45,109 nucleotides of DNA from positions 1 through 45,109 of the forward strand of contig CASFDK010000019.1 in assembly GCA_949293415.1 (NCBI GenBank). Direction: 5' to 3'. The notes beneath the pieces were generated by a model. The model searched no databases. It had not been told where the DNA came from and worked only from the letters and a program-made list of their open reading frames with translations. How positions within the stretch are numbered: position 1 is the stretch's first letter; each line of letters begins with the position of its first letter. Of this stretch, positions 24,060 to 33,470 are shown in pieces. The position numbers and the translations under genes are program-made. This DNA comes from an uncultured Verrucomicrobiota bacterium (GTDB lineage Bacteria > Verrucomicrobiota > Verrucomicrobiia > Opitutales > Intestinicryptomonadaceae).

Positions 24060-24245
24060 ATGTTTGCATTTGCCGCCGCAATGTGCTATGCGTCGGAAAT
24101 GTTTGAAAAAATCAAAAATCCGAAAGCGCGGGCTGCGAACATCGCCCTTGCGATGGCGTATGCGTTCGTCTTGCTCTCGGCGTTTGCGCTTGCTTTGGCT
24201 TGGCAGTTCTCGGGCGGACGCGCGGACGGAATCTTTTCTTTCTAA
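24060..24245 (+). CDS. Small predicted membrane protein
   Basis: This 61-codon ORF encodes one strong membrane segment (AANIALAMAYAFVLLSAFALALAW). I do not recognise the family. Its stop is one base before the ATG of gpsA, and it starts 30 bp after the WalJ-like gene, so it sits tightly inside an operon. A shorter start at 24099 (MFEKIKNPK) is equally possible and gives a more normal N-terminus. No strong ribosome-binding site supports either. It is probably real because of its position. Confidence 0.5.
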   Translation: MFAFAAAMCYASEMFEKIKNPKARAANIALAMAYAFVLLSAFALALAWQFSGGRADGIFSF

Positions 24246-24246
24246 T

Positions 24247-25239
24247 ATGGCAACATTCAAAAAAACAGCTGTTGTGGGCGCGGGCGCGTGGGGTAGTGCG
24301 CTTTCGGTCATCCTTTCGAAAAACATTCCGAACGTGTCGGTCTGGGCGCGCGAAAAGGAAGTGGTCGATGCGGTCGGAAAATCGCGCGAAAATTCGCTAT
24401 TCCTGCCCGACGTTGGGATTCCCGAAAACGTGGAATTTTCGAACGATCCTGAACGCGTTCTCTCGGGCGCGGAAATGGTCGTTTGGGTTATGCCCATTCA
24501 GTATCTCGACTCGACTGCGCGTGATTTCGCAAAATTCATTCCCGCAGGCTCGATTATGATTAACGCGGGCAAGGGTATTGAAATCGGCTCGTGGCGCAGA
24601 CCTTCGGCGATTCTGCGCGAGGCAATACCGCAGGCGGCGTCTTGCGGTTCGATAATGGGTCCGAATATCGCCTTTGAAGTGGCACTCGGCAAATACGCCG
24701 AAGCGGTTGTCGCACTCGATTCCCATTCCGACGCCGAGAAGGCGGCGCATGCATTCTGTACGCCGACTTTCAGAGTCCGTCCGACCGACGACGTTGTCGG
24801 CGTCGAAATCGGCGCGGCACTCAAAAATATCGTCGCTCTCGCGGCGGGCTTTTGCGACGGGATGGAGCTTGGCGCGAACACAAAGGCGATAGTGATGGCG
24901 CGCGGCTTTCAGGAAATCTACAGGGCGGCGGCGGCACTCGGCGCGTGGAGCGATTCGTTTGTGAAAGAGTCTGCCATTTTGGGCGACGTGCTGACGACGT
25001 GTATGAGTCCCGACTCGCGCAACCGCCGCACTGGCGAGCAGCTCGGGCGCGGACTGAACGCCGAAGACGCAAAGGCAAAGCTCAACGGACGCGTTTGCGC
25101 GGGGCTTGAGACCATCCAGATTTGCAGGATGTTCGAGAATCTGCACCACGTGAAACTGCCGATTATGACGGCGCTTTGCGACTTGTCCGAAGGCAAACTG
25201 ACGCGCGAAGAGTGCCTTTCCAGAATGCTGGGAATGTAG
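24247..25239 (+). CDS. gpsA: NAD(P)-dependent glycerol-3-phosphate dehydrogenase
   Basis: GpsA makes sn-glycerol 3-phosphate for phospholipid synthesis. The 330-residue protein starts with the Rossmann motif VVGAGAWGSAL, has the family segment GPNIAFEVALGKYAEAVVA and the catalytic lysine at Lys193 in GAALKNIVALAAG, then KAIVMARGFQE. All key residues are present. It is the last gene of the plus-strand series that starts near 21502. Confidence 0.96.
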   Translation: MATFKKTAVVGAGAWGSALSVILSKNIPNVSVWAREKEVVDAVGKSRENSLFLPDVGIPENVEFSNDPERVLSGAEMVVWVMPIQYLDSTARDFAKFIPAGSIMINAGKGIEIGSWRRPSAILREAIPQAASCGSIMGPNIAFEVALGKYAEAVVALDSHSDAEKAAHAFCTPTFRVRPTDDVVGVEIGAALKNIVALAAGFCDGMELGANTKAIVMARGFQEIYRAAAALGAWSDSFVKESAILGDVLTTCMSPDSRNRRTGEQLGRGLNAEDAKAKLNGRVCAGLETIQICRMFENLHHVKLPIMTALCDLSEGKLTREECLSRMLGM

Positions 25240-25728
25240 CTTCGCGGGTTGCCGACCAAGCTTCCGTTTTTTTTGTCGCCCATCGCACCGTTGCGATGGG
25301 CGCGGATTCGGTTTGTATCACCTAAAACGCGTAAAATTATTTCTTAAAACAAAGAGCCATCGCGGTGTTTATCGCGGCGGCTTTTCGTTTTTGGGGCAGA
25401 AAAAATAGACTCATTGGCAACGCCAATGAAAAGGGAAGCGCGTCTTCACTCCGCTTCTGTTTAGCCACTCCGTGAAGCTATCGCTTCAGTTCGTCAGTCG
25501 ATTTAGACTAAATTTGCTATGCGATTCTGTTGTATTTTTATTTTGGGGTGGACAACCGATGGAATAGGGGACTTCGTCGGTCGTGGCGATATTTTTACTT
25601 GTTTAATTTGTTTCGGGGAAGGGTGTGCGCTGCGCAGTTTGTAGTCGGAATATTTTGTGTGTCAAGTTATTCCGTAAAAATGCGGAATGGTTTTACGATG
25701 GGGCTATCAACCGGTCTGCGGAAACAAA
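25240..25728. other. Gene-free, hairpin-rich intergenic region
   Basis: About 490 bp between gpsA and the ftsK terminator carry no ORF that looks real. Several stem-loops are present: CGCCCATCGCA/TGCGATGGGCG (25277-25302, 11-bp stem), a mismatched stem with T-runs at 25355-25393 that may end gpsA, CATTGGC/GCCAATG (25412-25428), TGAAGC/GCTTCA (25473-25488) and ATTTAG/CTAAAT near 25502. I do not see tmRNA, SRP RNA or RNase P signatures. A 73-codon ORF at 25530-25751 is likely chance. Confidence 0.5.
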
Positions 25729-25755
25729 AAAACTATCCGAAAGACGGATAGTTTT
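25722..25755 (-). terminator. Rho-independent terminator of ftsK
   Basis: On the minus strand an 11-bp stem (AAAACTATCCG with CGGATAGTTTT, loop of 5) is followed by T-rich sequence TTTGTTTCC. It starts 12 bp after the ftsK stop. Confidence 0.85.
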
Positions 25756-25766
25756 CGATTCGTTTT

Positions 25767-28592
25767 TTAATCCAAGAAGATGTCGCGTTGACCCTGACCT
25801 TTGTCGGGACCTATCAGCCCACGCGCTTCGAGTTCCTCCACTATGTTTGCCGCGCGGTTGTACCCCACGCCCAGCTTTCGCTGCAGGAACGAAATGCTTG
25901 TCTTGTTCGTCTGTCGGATGATTCCCACAGCCTTTGCTATCATCGGGTCTCCGAATTCGCCGCCGTCGCCGTCGTCGTCTTCTTCCTCTTCGGTTTCCCT
26001 GTCGATTTGCGCCTGTACCTCTTCGGCGTACTGCGGTTGTCCGTTGACTTTCAGCGCGTCGACTATCGACTCTATCTCCTCGTCGGAAAGGAATGCGCCC
26101 TGCGCGCGGACGGGGTCGGACGTGCCGTTGTTGAGGAATAGCATATCGCCCCAGCCGATGAGCGATTCCGCGCCCTTGCGGTCGAGAATCGTGCGGCTGT
26201 CGATTTGCGAGGTAACCTTGAAGGCGATTCGCGTGGGCAGGTTGTTTTTGATAAGCCCCGTGATGACCTTTACATCGGGTCGCTGCGTTGCGATAATCAT
26301 ATGTATGCCCGCCGCACGCGCAAGTTGCGTGATTCGCGCGATGTAGTGTTCGACCTCTTTGCCCACAACGCTCATAAGATCGGCGAGCTCGTCAACGATG
26401 CAGACTATGTACGGCAGTTTTTCGGTCGGAATTTCGATGTCGTCGTCGCCGTCTGCGGCTTCGTGTGCTGCGGAGACCGCCGCCTGCCGTTCTTCGGGCG
26501 ACATTTCGGCAAAGTCGCTTTCCGACGCCTTAAGCTGTTCCCTGTCTTTTAGAATTTTTGCGTTGAAACCGTCGATGTTGCGCACGCCCGTTTTGTTGAA
26601 TATTTGGTAGCGGCGCATCATTTCGGAGGTCAGCCACTTGAGGGCGGCGGATGCCTTTTTCACGTCGCTGACCACGGGAATGAGCATGTGGGGGATGGCG
26701 TTGTAGCCCTGCAATTCGACCATTTTCGGGTCAATCATAATAAGGCGCAGGTCTTCGGGCGTCATTTTATAGAGCATCGAAACGATGATTGTGTTGATAC
26801 ACACGCTCTTGCCCGAATTTGTCGAACCCGCGATTAGCGCGTGGGTCATCTTTTTGAGGTTTGCGACAATCGGCACGCCCGTTGCGTCTTTGCCGAGCGC
26901 AATCGGAATTTCGAATTTGTTGTCGCGCCACTGCTTGGACTGCAGAACCTCGCGCATCGACACGTTGAGTCTGTGCTTGTTCGGCACTTCTATGCCGACC
27001 GTGCCGCGACCGGGGACGGGGGCGATGATTCTGACTTTCTGCGCCATTATGCCCGCGGTGATGTCGTCTTCGAGGTTTGCGATTCGGCTAATTTTCACTC
27101 CGGGGGCGGGCTTAACTTCATAGCGCGTGATTACGGGCCCGGGGTAGGCGTGGTCGGGCAGGACTTTTACGCCGAACGAACCGATTACGTTTACGATTTC
27201 CTCGGTTCGCGCGTTGTAGTCCTCCTCGGGGATGTCCGACTTGTCGGCGGGTTCGGCGAGCAGGTCGAGCGAGGGGAAAATGTAGCCGTTTTTCTTTTGC
27301 GGTTGGTCGATTTCCACCTTTTCCTCTTCGAGTTTTACGACTTCGATTTTCGGAAGGGGGGCGTCGCCCGAAGCCGACGGCGCAGCGGCGGGCTTTCCCG
27401 TATGCTCTACGGGGCTGGTTTTTACAGGCTTATTCGTCAATTCGGATTTATCGGTTGGTTTGGGTGCGGCTTCGACGGGAATTAGTTTTACAACCTTTAC
27501 GCCGTCGTCCGTGTCCGACACCGCGTCGGGCCCGTCTTCGCGGACGGGAGTCGTCTCTTGAACATTTTCGGGAACTTCGCCGTTTTCTTCCTCTTCGTCG
27601 TCGAATCTTGACGAAAAATCGCTGATGGGCTTTTCTATTTGCGCGGCTGTCGAAACCTGCGGGTCTTCCGCAACGGTTTCGGTCGCGGAATTGGGCTGTT
27701 TTGCGGGTTCGGGGTGCTGTTGCGCTTCTTCCTCCGAAGTTGCCGGCTGTTCGTCGGAGTTTTGTCCTTTCGCCGATATTTCGGGTTCGGGCTGTTCCGT
27801 CTGCGTTTCGGTCTGGGGTTGCGGCGCGGGTTCGGCTTTCTGTTTCAGCGAAATCTTCACGCGGCGCGGGACGGCGACGGGCTGGTCGTCGTCGTCGTCG
27901 GACGAACGTTTTGACAGCAGTTTTTTGGGCAGCCACGCGATTGCCGCGCCGAGATATTTCAGAAGTTTCCATATGCCCGACGGTGTTTTTTTGATTAGAC
28001 CGCCCAGCTCTTTGGCCGCCTCGGCGGGGCTGTCGACAAACACGACTACCATACAGATAAAATAGAGCGTGCCGATTAGAAGACCGCTTCCGCCCACGTT
28101 CAGAAAGGGCTTGAGCAGGTTGTCGAAAACGCATCCGCCGAATTTGCCGCCCCAACCCGACGGGAACGAAGCCGACTGCATTACTCCGTCGCCCGTAGCC
28201 GTCTGGATTATCGCGCAGAGAATCGAGAACAGAAGAAGTCCGCCGAAGGACGCCGCAAACATACCTTTCGATACCGCCGCCGCGCTGCGTTTGAAGCACA
28301 TTGCGCCCATCCAGAGCAGGTACACGGGAATCATATACGCGGCTATTCCGATTAGCAGGAATGCCGCCGTACAGAATGTCGCCCCGAACCTGCCGCAGAT
28401 GTTTTCGCCCGCGCTTTGCGTGGACGAAATGAACGGTTCGAAGTAGTGTTTCAGAAAAATTTCCTGACCCGCCGCGAAGTCGAGAATTGACAGTCCTAGA
28501 ACTGCGCCCAGAAACAGCATAAGCCCCGCCGAGATTGGGTGCCGTTTCCCGACGATTTCGCCGAGTTTTGCTCCTCTTTTAATCTTTGCCAT
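25767..28592 (-). CDS. ftsK: DNA translocase FtsK/SpoIIIE
   Basis: The 941-residue protein moves DNA through the closing division septum and activates XerCD. It has about four membrane segments in the first 190 residues, a long Pro/Glu/Gln-rich acidic linker (about 225-420), and the ATPase motor with Walker A GSTNSGKS near residue 585, Walker B CIVDELADL and a helix-turn-helix gamma domain in the last 70 residues (TSISFLQRKLGVGYNRAANIVE) that reads polar sequences. Its start is 12 bp after the recN stop, so both are in one transcript. Note that FtsK motors and recombination repair gene recN are grouped here. Confidence 0.97.
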   Translation of the reverse strand: MAKIKRGAKLGEIVGKRHPISAGLMLFLGAVLGLSILDFAAGQEIFLKHYFEPFISSTQSAGENICGRFGATFCTAAFLLIGIAAYMIPVYLLWMGAMCFKRSAAAVSKGMFAASFGGLLLFSILCAIIQTATGDGVMQSASFPSGWGGKFGGCVFDNLLKPFLNVGGSGLLIGTLYFICMVVVFVDSPAEAAKELGGLIKKTPSGIWKLLKYLGAAIAWLPKKLLSKRSSDDDDDQPVAVPRRVKISLKQKAEPAPQPQTETQTEQPEPEISAKGQNSDEQPATSEEEAQQHPEPAKQPNSATETVAEDPQVSTAAQIEKPISDFSSRFDDEEEENGEVPENVQETTPVREDGPDAVSDTDDGVKVVKLIPVEAAPKPTDKSELTNKPVKTSPVEHTGKPAAAPSASGDAPLPKIEVVKLEEEKVEIDQPQKKNGYIFPSLDLLAEPADKSDIPEEDYNARTEEIVNVIGSFGVKVLPDHAYPGPVITRYEVKPAPGVKISRIANLEDDITAGIMAQKVRIIAPVPGRGTVGIEVPNKHRLNVSMREVLQSKQWRDNKFEIPIALGKDATGVPIVANLKKMTHALIAGSTNSGKSVCINTIIVSMLYKMTPEDLRLIMIDPKMVELQGYNAIPHMLIPVVSDVKKASAALKWLTSEMMRRYQIFNKTGVRNIDGFNAKILKDREQLKASESDFAEMSPEERQAAVSAAHEAADGDDDIEIPTEKLPYIVCIVDELADLMSVVGKEVEHYIARITQLARAAGIHMIIATQRPDVKVITGLIKNNLPTRIAFKVTSQIDSRTILDRKGAESLIGWGDMLFLNNGTSDPVRAQGAFLSDEEIESIVDALKVNGQPQYAEEVQAQIDRETEEEEDDDGDGGEFGDPMIAKAVGIIRQTNKTSISFLQRKLGVGYNRAANIVEELEARGLIGPDKGQGQRDIFLD

Positions 28593-28604
28593 TTTGTATT
28601 CCGA

Positions 28605-30281
28605 TTATATTCCGTTTGCCGCGTTGTCGAGAAGTTTTTGGGCGTGGGCGATTGCCGATTCGGAAGTTCTGTCGCCGATCATCCGCGCAAGTTCCGATAT
28701 GCGCCGCCGTTTGTCGCCCGCGATTTGTGTTATGCTTACGCTTGTGGAATTTTGCGTCTGCGTTTTTTCGACCAGAAAGTGGCTGTGCGCCTGCGCCGCC
28801 ACCTGCGGCAGGTGGGTGACGCAGAACACCTGACGGTTTTCGGCGAGCTTTGCAAGCTCCCTGCCGACTTCCGCGCCGATTTCGCCGCCGACGTTTGCGT
28901 CCACTTCGTCGAAGACGAGCACGGGCGTGCCGTCCGCCTGAGCGAGAACCGTTTTGAGCGCGAGCATAACGCGCGCAAGTTCGCCGCTCGATGCGATTTT
29001 CGCGAGCGGTTGCGCCGACTTGCCCGCGTTTGCCGAGAACAGAAATTCGCACGCGCTTCCGCAGTCGGGGGACGGCTCTTGTTGCGCCTCCACTGCGATT
29101 GTAAACGAGGCGTTTTTGAAACCGAGTCGTTCGAGCACCTTGCCCGCCTCCTGCGCGAGCTTTTTAGCGCCGCTTTTGCGGGCTTTGAGAATTTCGGCGG
29201 CAATCGGTTTGAGGGCTTCGAGAATTTCGGCTTCGCGCTCCTCGAGCTTCTTTATCGACGCGCCGACGTCGGACTGCATTTCGATTTTCCGAGCCATTTC
29301 GTCGCGCGCGGTTCGGACAAGCTCGGGAGATGCGCCGTATTTGCGCGAGAGCGAGAGCCAGTCCGACATTCTCCTGCGGACGGAGGCGATTTCCTCCTCC
29401 GACATATCGCACGACCTCGCAAGGCGTTCGTATTCCCCCGCGATGTCTGAAAGTTCCACGGAGACGTTTTCGAGCCGCCGCGTGAGGCTTGCGGCGTTTT
29501 CGCCCGCCGCGTCGAGGTCGGAGGCGAGTCTGTTTGCCTGCGCCACGGCGGATGTCGCGCCGTTTTCGCCCTCTATGAGTTCGTAGATCGCGTTCGATTT
29601 TTCGGCTATTTCGCTCGCCATTTCGGCGGTTTTCGAGGTTTGCTCGAGTTCGGAGATGTTTTCGTCCGTGGGGTCGAGATCGTCTATCGAGTCTATTTGC
29701 GAGCGCAGAAATTCGATTTCGGAAGGGGTGAGCTTTTTCGAATTTTTCAGCGACTGTATGTCGGCGAGCACCGCGGCGCGTTCCCTATATAAAGAGAGGT
29801 ATTTTTCCTTTGCCTGCGCGCAACCGCAAAAGTTGTCGAGCATCGAGAGCTGGTTTTTAAGCGAAAAGAGCTTTTGCGGTTCGCGCGGTCCGTGGAAGTC
29901 TATCCATTTCGAACCGAGTTCGGCGAGCGTGGAAAGCGGCGCAAGCGCGCCGTTGACGAATGCGCGCCCCGACTTCTCGCGGCTGATTGTGCGGGCGAGC
30001 ACAAGCGTGTTGTCTTCGCATTTTTCCAGACCGTTTTCCGCCAGAAATGCGTCGATTTCAGACGTGTCGGGAAACGAGAGCAGGGCTTCGACCTTGCACG
30101 CGTCCGCGCCCTCGCGGATTATCTCGCGCCCGCAGCGGTTGCCCGCAAGCAGCGACAACGCTCCGAGCATAACGCTTTTGCCCGCGCCCGTTTCGCCCGT
30201 TACCGCCGTGAAACCGCCCGAAAATTCGATGTTCGCGCCCTCCAAAAGCGCGAGGTTTGAAATCTTTAAAAACTCTATCAT
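28605..30281 (-). CDS. recN: DNA repair protein RecN
   Basis: RecN is an SMC-like ATPase that acts in double-strand-break repair. The 558-residue protein has Walker A GETGAGKS (about residues 29-36), a long coiled-coil middle region, and at the C-terminus the signature SGELARVMLALK, Walker B VLVFDEVDANVGG and the final VTHLPQVAAQAH switch. It is first in the recN-ftsK unit; the promoter must lie in 30282-30485, shared with the divergent lpxC-fabZ. Confidence 0.97.
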   Translation of the reverse strand: MIEFLKISNLALLEGANIEFSGGFTAVTGETGAGKSVMLGALSLLAGNRCGREIIREGADACKVEALLSFPDTSEIDAFLAENGLEKCEDNTLVLARTISREKSGRAFVNGALAPLSTLAELGSKWIDFHGPREPQKLFSLKNQLSMLDNFCGCAQAKEKYLSLYRERAAVLADIQSLKNSKKLTPSEIEFLRSQIDSIDDLDPTDENISELEQTSKTAEMASEIAEKSNAIYELIEGENGATSAVAQANRLASDLDAAGENAASLTRRLENVSVELSDIAGEYERLARSCDMSEEEIASVRRRMSDWLSLSRKYGASPELVRTARDEMARKIEMQSDVGASIKKLEEREAEILEALKPIAAEILKARKSGAKKLAQEAGKVLERLGFKNASFTIAVEAQQEPSPDCGSACEFLFSANAGKSAQPLAKIASSGELARVMLALKTVLAQADGTPVLVFDEVDANVGGEIGAEVGRELAKLAENRQVFCVTHLPQVAAQAHSHFLVEKTQTQNSTSVSITQIAGDKRRRISELARMIGDRTSESAIAHAQKLLDNAANGI

Positions 30282-30398
30282 CTACCCGAAAATACAGATT
30301 CCGATGTTTGCATTTTTTGCCGCGCTTTCCAAGCACCTTTTTAGCCCCGATTCAAATTTTGTCGCCCGCGCTCCGACCGCTTCGCGTTTCTAATTGGC

Positions 30399-30427
30399 TT
30401 GACAAAGGGGCGTGTTATGGAAATATC
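30399..30427 (+). promoter_or_regulatory. Candidate promoter of lpxC-fabZ
   Basis: TTGACA (30399-30404) with an A+T-rich -10 region (AAATAT, about 30421-30426) at 16-17 bp. The hexamer sits in TTGGCTTGAC, the same 10-mer seen in the gap upstream of the FAD oxidoreductase (19341-19350), so the two may share promoter type. The -10 is weak. Confidence 0.4.
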
Positions 30428-30485
30428 CGCTGTTTAAACATTATTGTGTTGTCGGCATTTCCGCGCCGGCAAACAGCTTATTCCG

Positions 30486-31835
30486 ATGAAACAACGCACA
30501 ATATTAAGGGAAGTTTCCATAAGCGGCACGGCTTTGCACAGCGCCGCCGAGGTCACGCTGACGTTAAAGCCCGCGCCCGAAAATACGGGTATCGTATTCA
30601 GGCGCAAAGACATCTATTCCAAGCCCGAACTCCGTCCGCATATTTCTTTGATTTCGCAAGACCTGATTCGCAATACGGGCGTTTCGGAAGGGCACGTAAA
30701 GCTTCATACAATCGAGCACGTCGTAAGCGCGCTCAACGGGATGAATGTCGACAACTGCTACGTCGAAATGAACGCCGACGAGCCGCCGATTCTCGACGGT
30801 TCGGCGAAGCTTTTCGTAAACCTCATCCAACAGGCGGAACCCGTCGAACAAAACGCCGAACGCGAGGAATTCGCGCTTGTCGAGCCCGTTTCGGTCTCCG
30901 ACGGCAACCGCTCGATTATCGCGCTTCCCTACGACGGTCTGAAAATAACCTGTACTTCGGCTGACGACAGGGGCATTCATACGCAGCACCTTTCCGTCGA
31001 CATCGACCCCGAGACCTATCAGGCGGCAATCGCGCCCGCCCGCACATTCACCATTTACGAAGACATCGAACCGCTCCTTAAAATGGGCAAGATTCAGGGC
31101 GGCAGCCTCGATTCGGCGATAGTCATCAAGGGCAACAAAATCATTTCGAAAGAGCCGCTCCGCTATCAGGACGAGTTCGTCCGCCACAAGATTCTCGACA
31201 TCATAGGCGACATCGCGCTTTTGGGCGTAAAGCTCAAGGCTCACATCGTAGCCGTCCGCCCCGGACACGCGCTCAACGCAAAGCTTACGGCGCAAATCTA
31301 CAAACAGATGCTCGCGCAGAAGTCCGCCCCCAAGAAGGCGGCGAAGCCCGCCGACGTATCGGGCGAACACCACAAGGTCTTTACCGAAGCCACGCTCGAC
31401 GCGCGCAGGATTCTCGAGCTTCTGCCGCACCGCTATCCGTTCGTGCTCATCGACCGCATTACCGAAACGCGCGGCAATACGGAGCTTACCGCAATCAAAA
31501 ACGTGACGCTCAACGAGCAGTTCTTTCAGGGGCACTTCCCGGGGAATCCCGTTATGCCGGGGGTTTTGCAGCTCGAGGCGATGGCGCAGGCTGCGGGCAT
31601 TTTGATGTTAAGGCAAATAGACGGCGAGGACAAACTCGCGTTCTTTATGAGTGCCGACAAGGTGAAATTCCGCCGCGCTGTAAAGCCCGGAGACCAGCTG
31701 CAAATAGACGTGAAAATCACGAAGAACCGCGATGGCAAAATCGCCTGCGCCGAGGGTACCTGCAAAGTGGGCGGCAAAATTGTTTCGTCCGCGGACCTTA
31801 TGTTCGCGATTATGGACGCCGCCGACGCCCCGTAA
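30486..31835 (+). CDS. lpxC-fabZ: Fused UDP-3-O-acyl-GlcNAc deacetylase / 3-hydroxyacyl-ACP dehydratase
   Basis: The N-terminal 280 or so residues are LpxC, the committed zinc enzyme of lipid A synthesis: HTIEH (Glu77 base, His78 ligand) and [15 protein letters not shown] (His and Asp ligands). After an Ala/Lys-rich linker (about 283-300) comes FabZ, with [14 protein letters not shown] (catalytic His) and [20 protein letters not shown] (catalytic Glu). The fusion is known in Bacteroidota, Chlorobi and related phyla, and links outer-membrane and fatty-acid synthesis. The ATG at 30486 is used; an upstream TTG adds non-family residues. lpxA follows after 24 bp. Confidence 0.97.
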   Translation: MKQRTILREVSISGTALHSAAEVTLTLKPAPENTGIVFRRKDIYSKPELRPHISLISQDLIRNTGVSEGHVKLHTIEHVVSALNGMNVDNCYVEMNADEPPILDGSAKLFVNLIQQAEPVEQNAEREEFALVEPVSVSDGNRSIIALPYDGLKITCTSADDRGIHTQHLSVDIDPETYQAAIAPARTFTIYEDIEPLLKMGKIQGGSLDSAIVIKGNKIISKEPLRYQDEFVRHKILDIIGDIALLGVKLKAHIVAVRPGHALNAKLTAQIYKQMLAQKSAPKKAAKPADVSGEHHKVFTEATLDARRILELLPHRYPFVLIDRITETRGNTELTAIKNVTLNEQFFQGHFPGNPVMPGVLQLEAMAQAAGILMLRQIDGEDKLAFFMSADKVKFRRAVKPGDQLQIDVKITKNRDGKIACAEGTCKVGGKIVSSADLMFAIMDAADAP

Positions 31836-31859
31836 CCCGAAGCAAAACTTCCGACAAAA

Positions 31860-32639
31860 ATGACGAAAATCCATCCGACAGCAATCATCGAAAACGGCGC
31901 GGAACTCGACGACGGCGTTGAGGTCGGCGCGTACGCATACATCGGTGCGGAAGTCAAAATCGGTTCGGGCACGATTGTCGCCCACCACGCAACGGTGGAC
32001 GGCAAAACCGTTATGGGCAGGGACAATTCGGTATTTCCATACGCTTTCATTGGCGGTAAAACGCACGACCTTAAATACAAGGGCGGCAACCCCGGTCTTG
32101 TCATCGGCGACAGAAACGTTTTCCGCGAATACACCACCGCCCACCTTGCCACCGCCGACGGCAACAATACCGTAATCGGCGACGACAACAACATTTTGGC
32201 ATACAGCCACATTGCCCACGACTGCATTGTCGGAAGCGGCATCGTGATGAGTTCGCACGCGGCACTCGGCGGGCACGTCATACTTGAAGACCACGTTGTA
32301 ATCGGGTGGGGGAGCGGCGCGCATCAATTCTGCCGAATCGGCGCGTACGCAATGCTCAGCGCAAGCTCGAAGCTCGTCAAAGACCTGCCGCCGTTCTTTA
32401 TGGCTGACGGCTCGCCCGCGGAGGTCTGCGCAATCAACAAAATCAACATGCAGCGCAACGGGTTTTCGGTCGAGGAAATCGACATTGCGTACAGCGCGTT
32501 CAAGCTCATCTACAAGCACAGGCTCTCGAGAACCCACGCGATAGAGGCGTTGGCGGAGCGCGAAAACGCAAAGGATTCGCGCGTGCTCGCGGCTATACTC
32601 GACTTTGCGCACGGCGCAAGCGAAAGGGGCTTGGCGTAG
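31860..32639 (+). CDS. lpxA: UDP-N-acetylglucosamine acyltransferase
   Basis: LpxA adds the first acyl chain to UDP-GlcNAc in lipid A synthesis. The 259-residue protein has the left-handed beta-helix of repeated hexapeptides and the catalytic histidine His120 in YSHIAHDC (equivalent to E. coli His125), then a short helical C-terminus. It forms an operon with lpxC-fabZ. The 201-bp gap that follows holds only weak pairing (GGTAAA/TTTACC near 32690) and no clear terminator. Confidence 0.96.
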   Translation: MTKIHPTAIIENGAELDDGVEVGAYAYIGAEVKIGSGTIVAHHATVDGKTVMGRDNSVFPYAFIGGKTHDLKYKGGNPGLVIGDRNVFREYTTAHLATADGNNTVIGDDNNILAYSHIAHDCIVGSGIVMSSHAALGGHVILEDHVVIGWGSGAHQFCRIGAYAMLSASSKLVKDLPPFFMADGSPAEVCAINKINMQRNGFSVEEIDIAYSAFKLIYKHRLSRTHAIEALAERENAKDSRVLAAILDFAHGASERGLA

Positions 32640-32840
32640 AACGCGGTTTTCACGCTTTTCGATGGTGTCTCGTAAGTCCTGTAAAATTGGGTAAATAACG
32701 GCGTTTTACCACCCTTATTCACCCGATTTGACGAGCCTAAGCAGCCCGACGACGTGGGGCGATTGGTCTTGTGTTTTGCCGTCAAGTGTTTCTTTCCGAC
32801 CGCGCCGCGCGAGCTTCTCGGGCGGCGTTTTTTTATACCG

Positions 32841-33440
32841 ATGAAGACAAATCTCACAAAACTTGCGCACGATACCGCCCGCGAATTTCTCGCGGGAGTT
32901 TCGCCGCTTTACGCAATCGACGCGACAGTCGGCAACGGCTTCGACACGCTCTTTTTGTGTTCCCTTGCGGCGGAGTCGGGCGGTCGGGTTTTCGGGTTCG
33001 ACGTAAACGCCGAGGCTGTGGAGCGCACGCGGGCGCGACTTGCGGAAAATTCTCTTTCGGATTTTGCCGAAATTTCGGTCTGCGGACACGAACGCATTGC
33101 CGAGAGCGTTCCCGCTGAATATCGAGGAAAAATCGCCTGCTCGTTTTTCAACTTGGGCTGGCTTCCGCGTTCGGATAAATCGACAATAACAAAATCCGAA
33201 ACGACGCTTGCGGCGTTGGCTGCGGCTGTCGAATTCGCCGACAAATCGCGCGGGCTGCTATCGGTTTTGTGCTATCGGGGGCACGATGGAGGGGCGGCGG
33301 AATGCGCGGCGGTCGAAGAGTTTTTCGACTCGCTTGGCGGCTGCAAAATCGGCAAATATTTCGATTCGGAAAATCCTGTTTCGCCGAAGCTGATAACCGC
33401 GGAATTTCCCGCCCAAAATAAATCGCAAAAAAGTGTTTAA
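32841..33440 (+). CDS. mnmM: YtqB/MnmM-like class I SAM methyltransferase
   Basis: The 199-residue protein shows the family signature: IDATVGNGFDTLFL (SAM loop), FNLGWLPRSDKSTITKSETTL and VLCYRGHDGGAAE. B. subtilis YtqB is now known as MnmM, which methylates 5-aminomethyl-2-thiouridine at the wobble base of tRNA; a similar job is likely. The ATG at 32841 is chosen since the family begins with KLAHDTAREFL; an upstream GTG is possible. No mnm partner is in this window. The stop is 30 bp before the Lrp gene. Confidence 0.85.
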   Translation: MKTNLTKLAHDTAREFLAGVSPLYAIDATVGNGFDTLFLCSLAAESGGRVFGFDVNAEAVERTRARLAENSLSDFAEISVCGHERIAESVPAEYRGKIACSFFNLGWLPRSDKSTITKSETTLAALAAAVEFADKSRGLLSVLCYRGHDGGAAECAAVEEFFDSLGGCKIGKYFDSENPVSPKLITAEFPAQNKSQKSV

Positions 33441-33470
33441 AAAAAAAGCCGGATAATACATTTTAAAAAT

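Noticed and set aside
25277..25302. Strong 11-bp hairpin as a terminator of gpsA
   Set aside because: No T-run follows it on the plus strand, and on the minus strand it is followed by A residues.
25473..25488. Possible REP-type repeat (GAAGC/GCTTC hairpin; similar GAAGCGATAGC near 44584)
   Set aside because: Only an 11-bp similarity between two places; not enough for a repeat family within this window.
25530..25751. 73-codon plus-strand ORF in the gpsA-ftsK gap
   Set aside because: Low-complexity aromatic-rich translation, runs into the ftsK terminator and lacks a ribosome-binding site.
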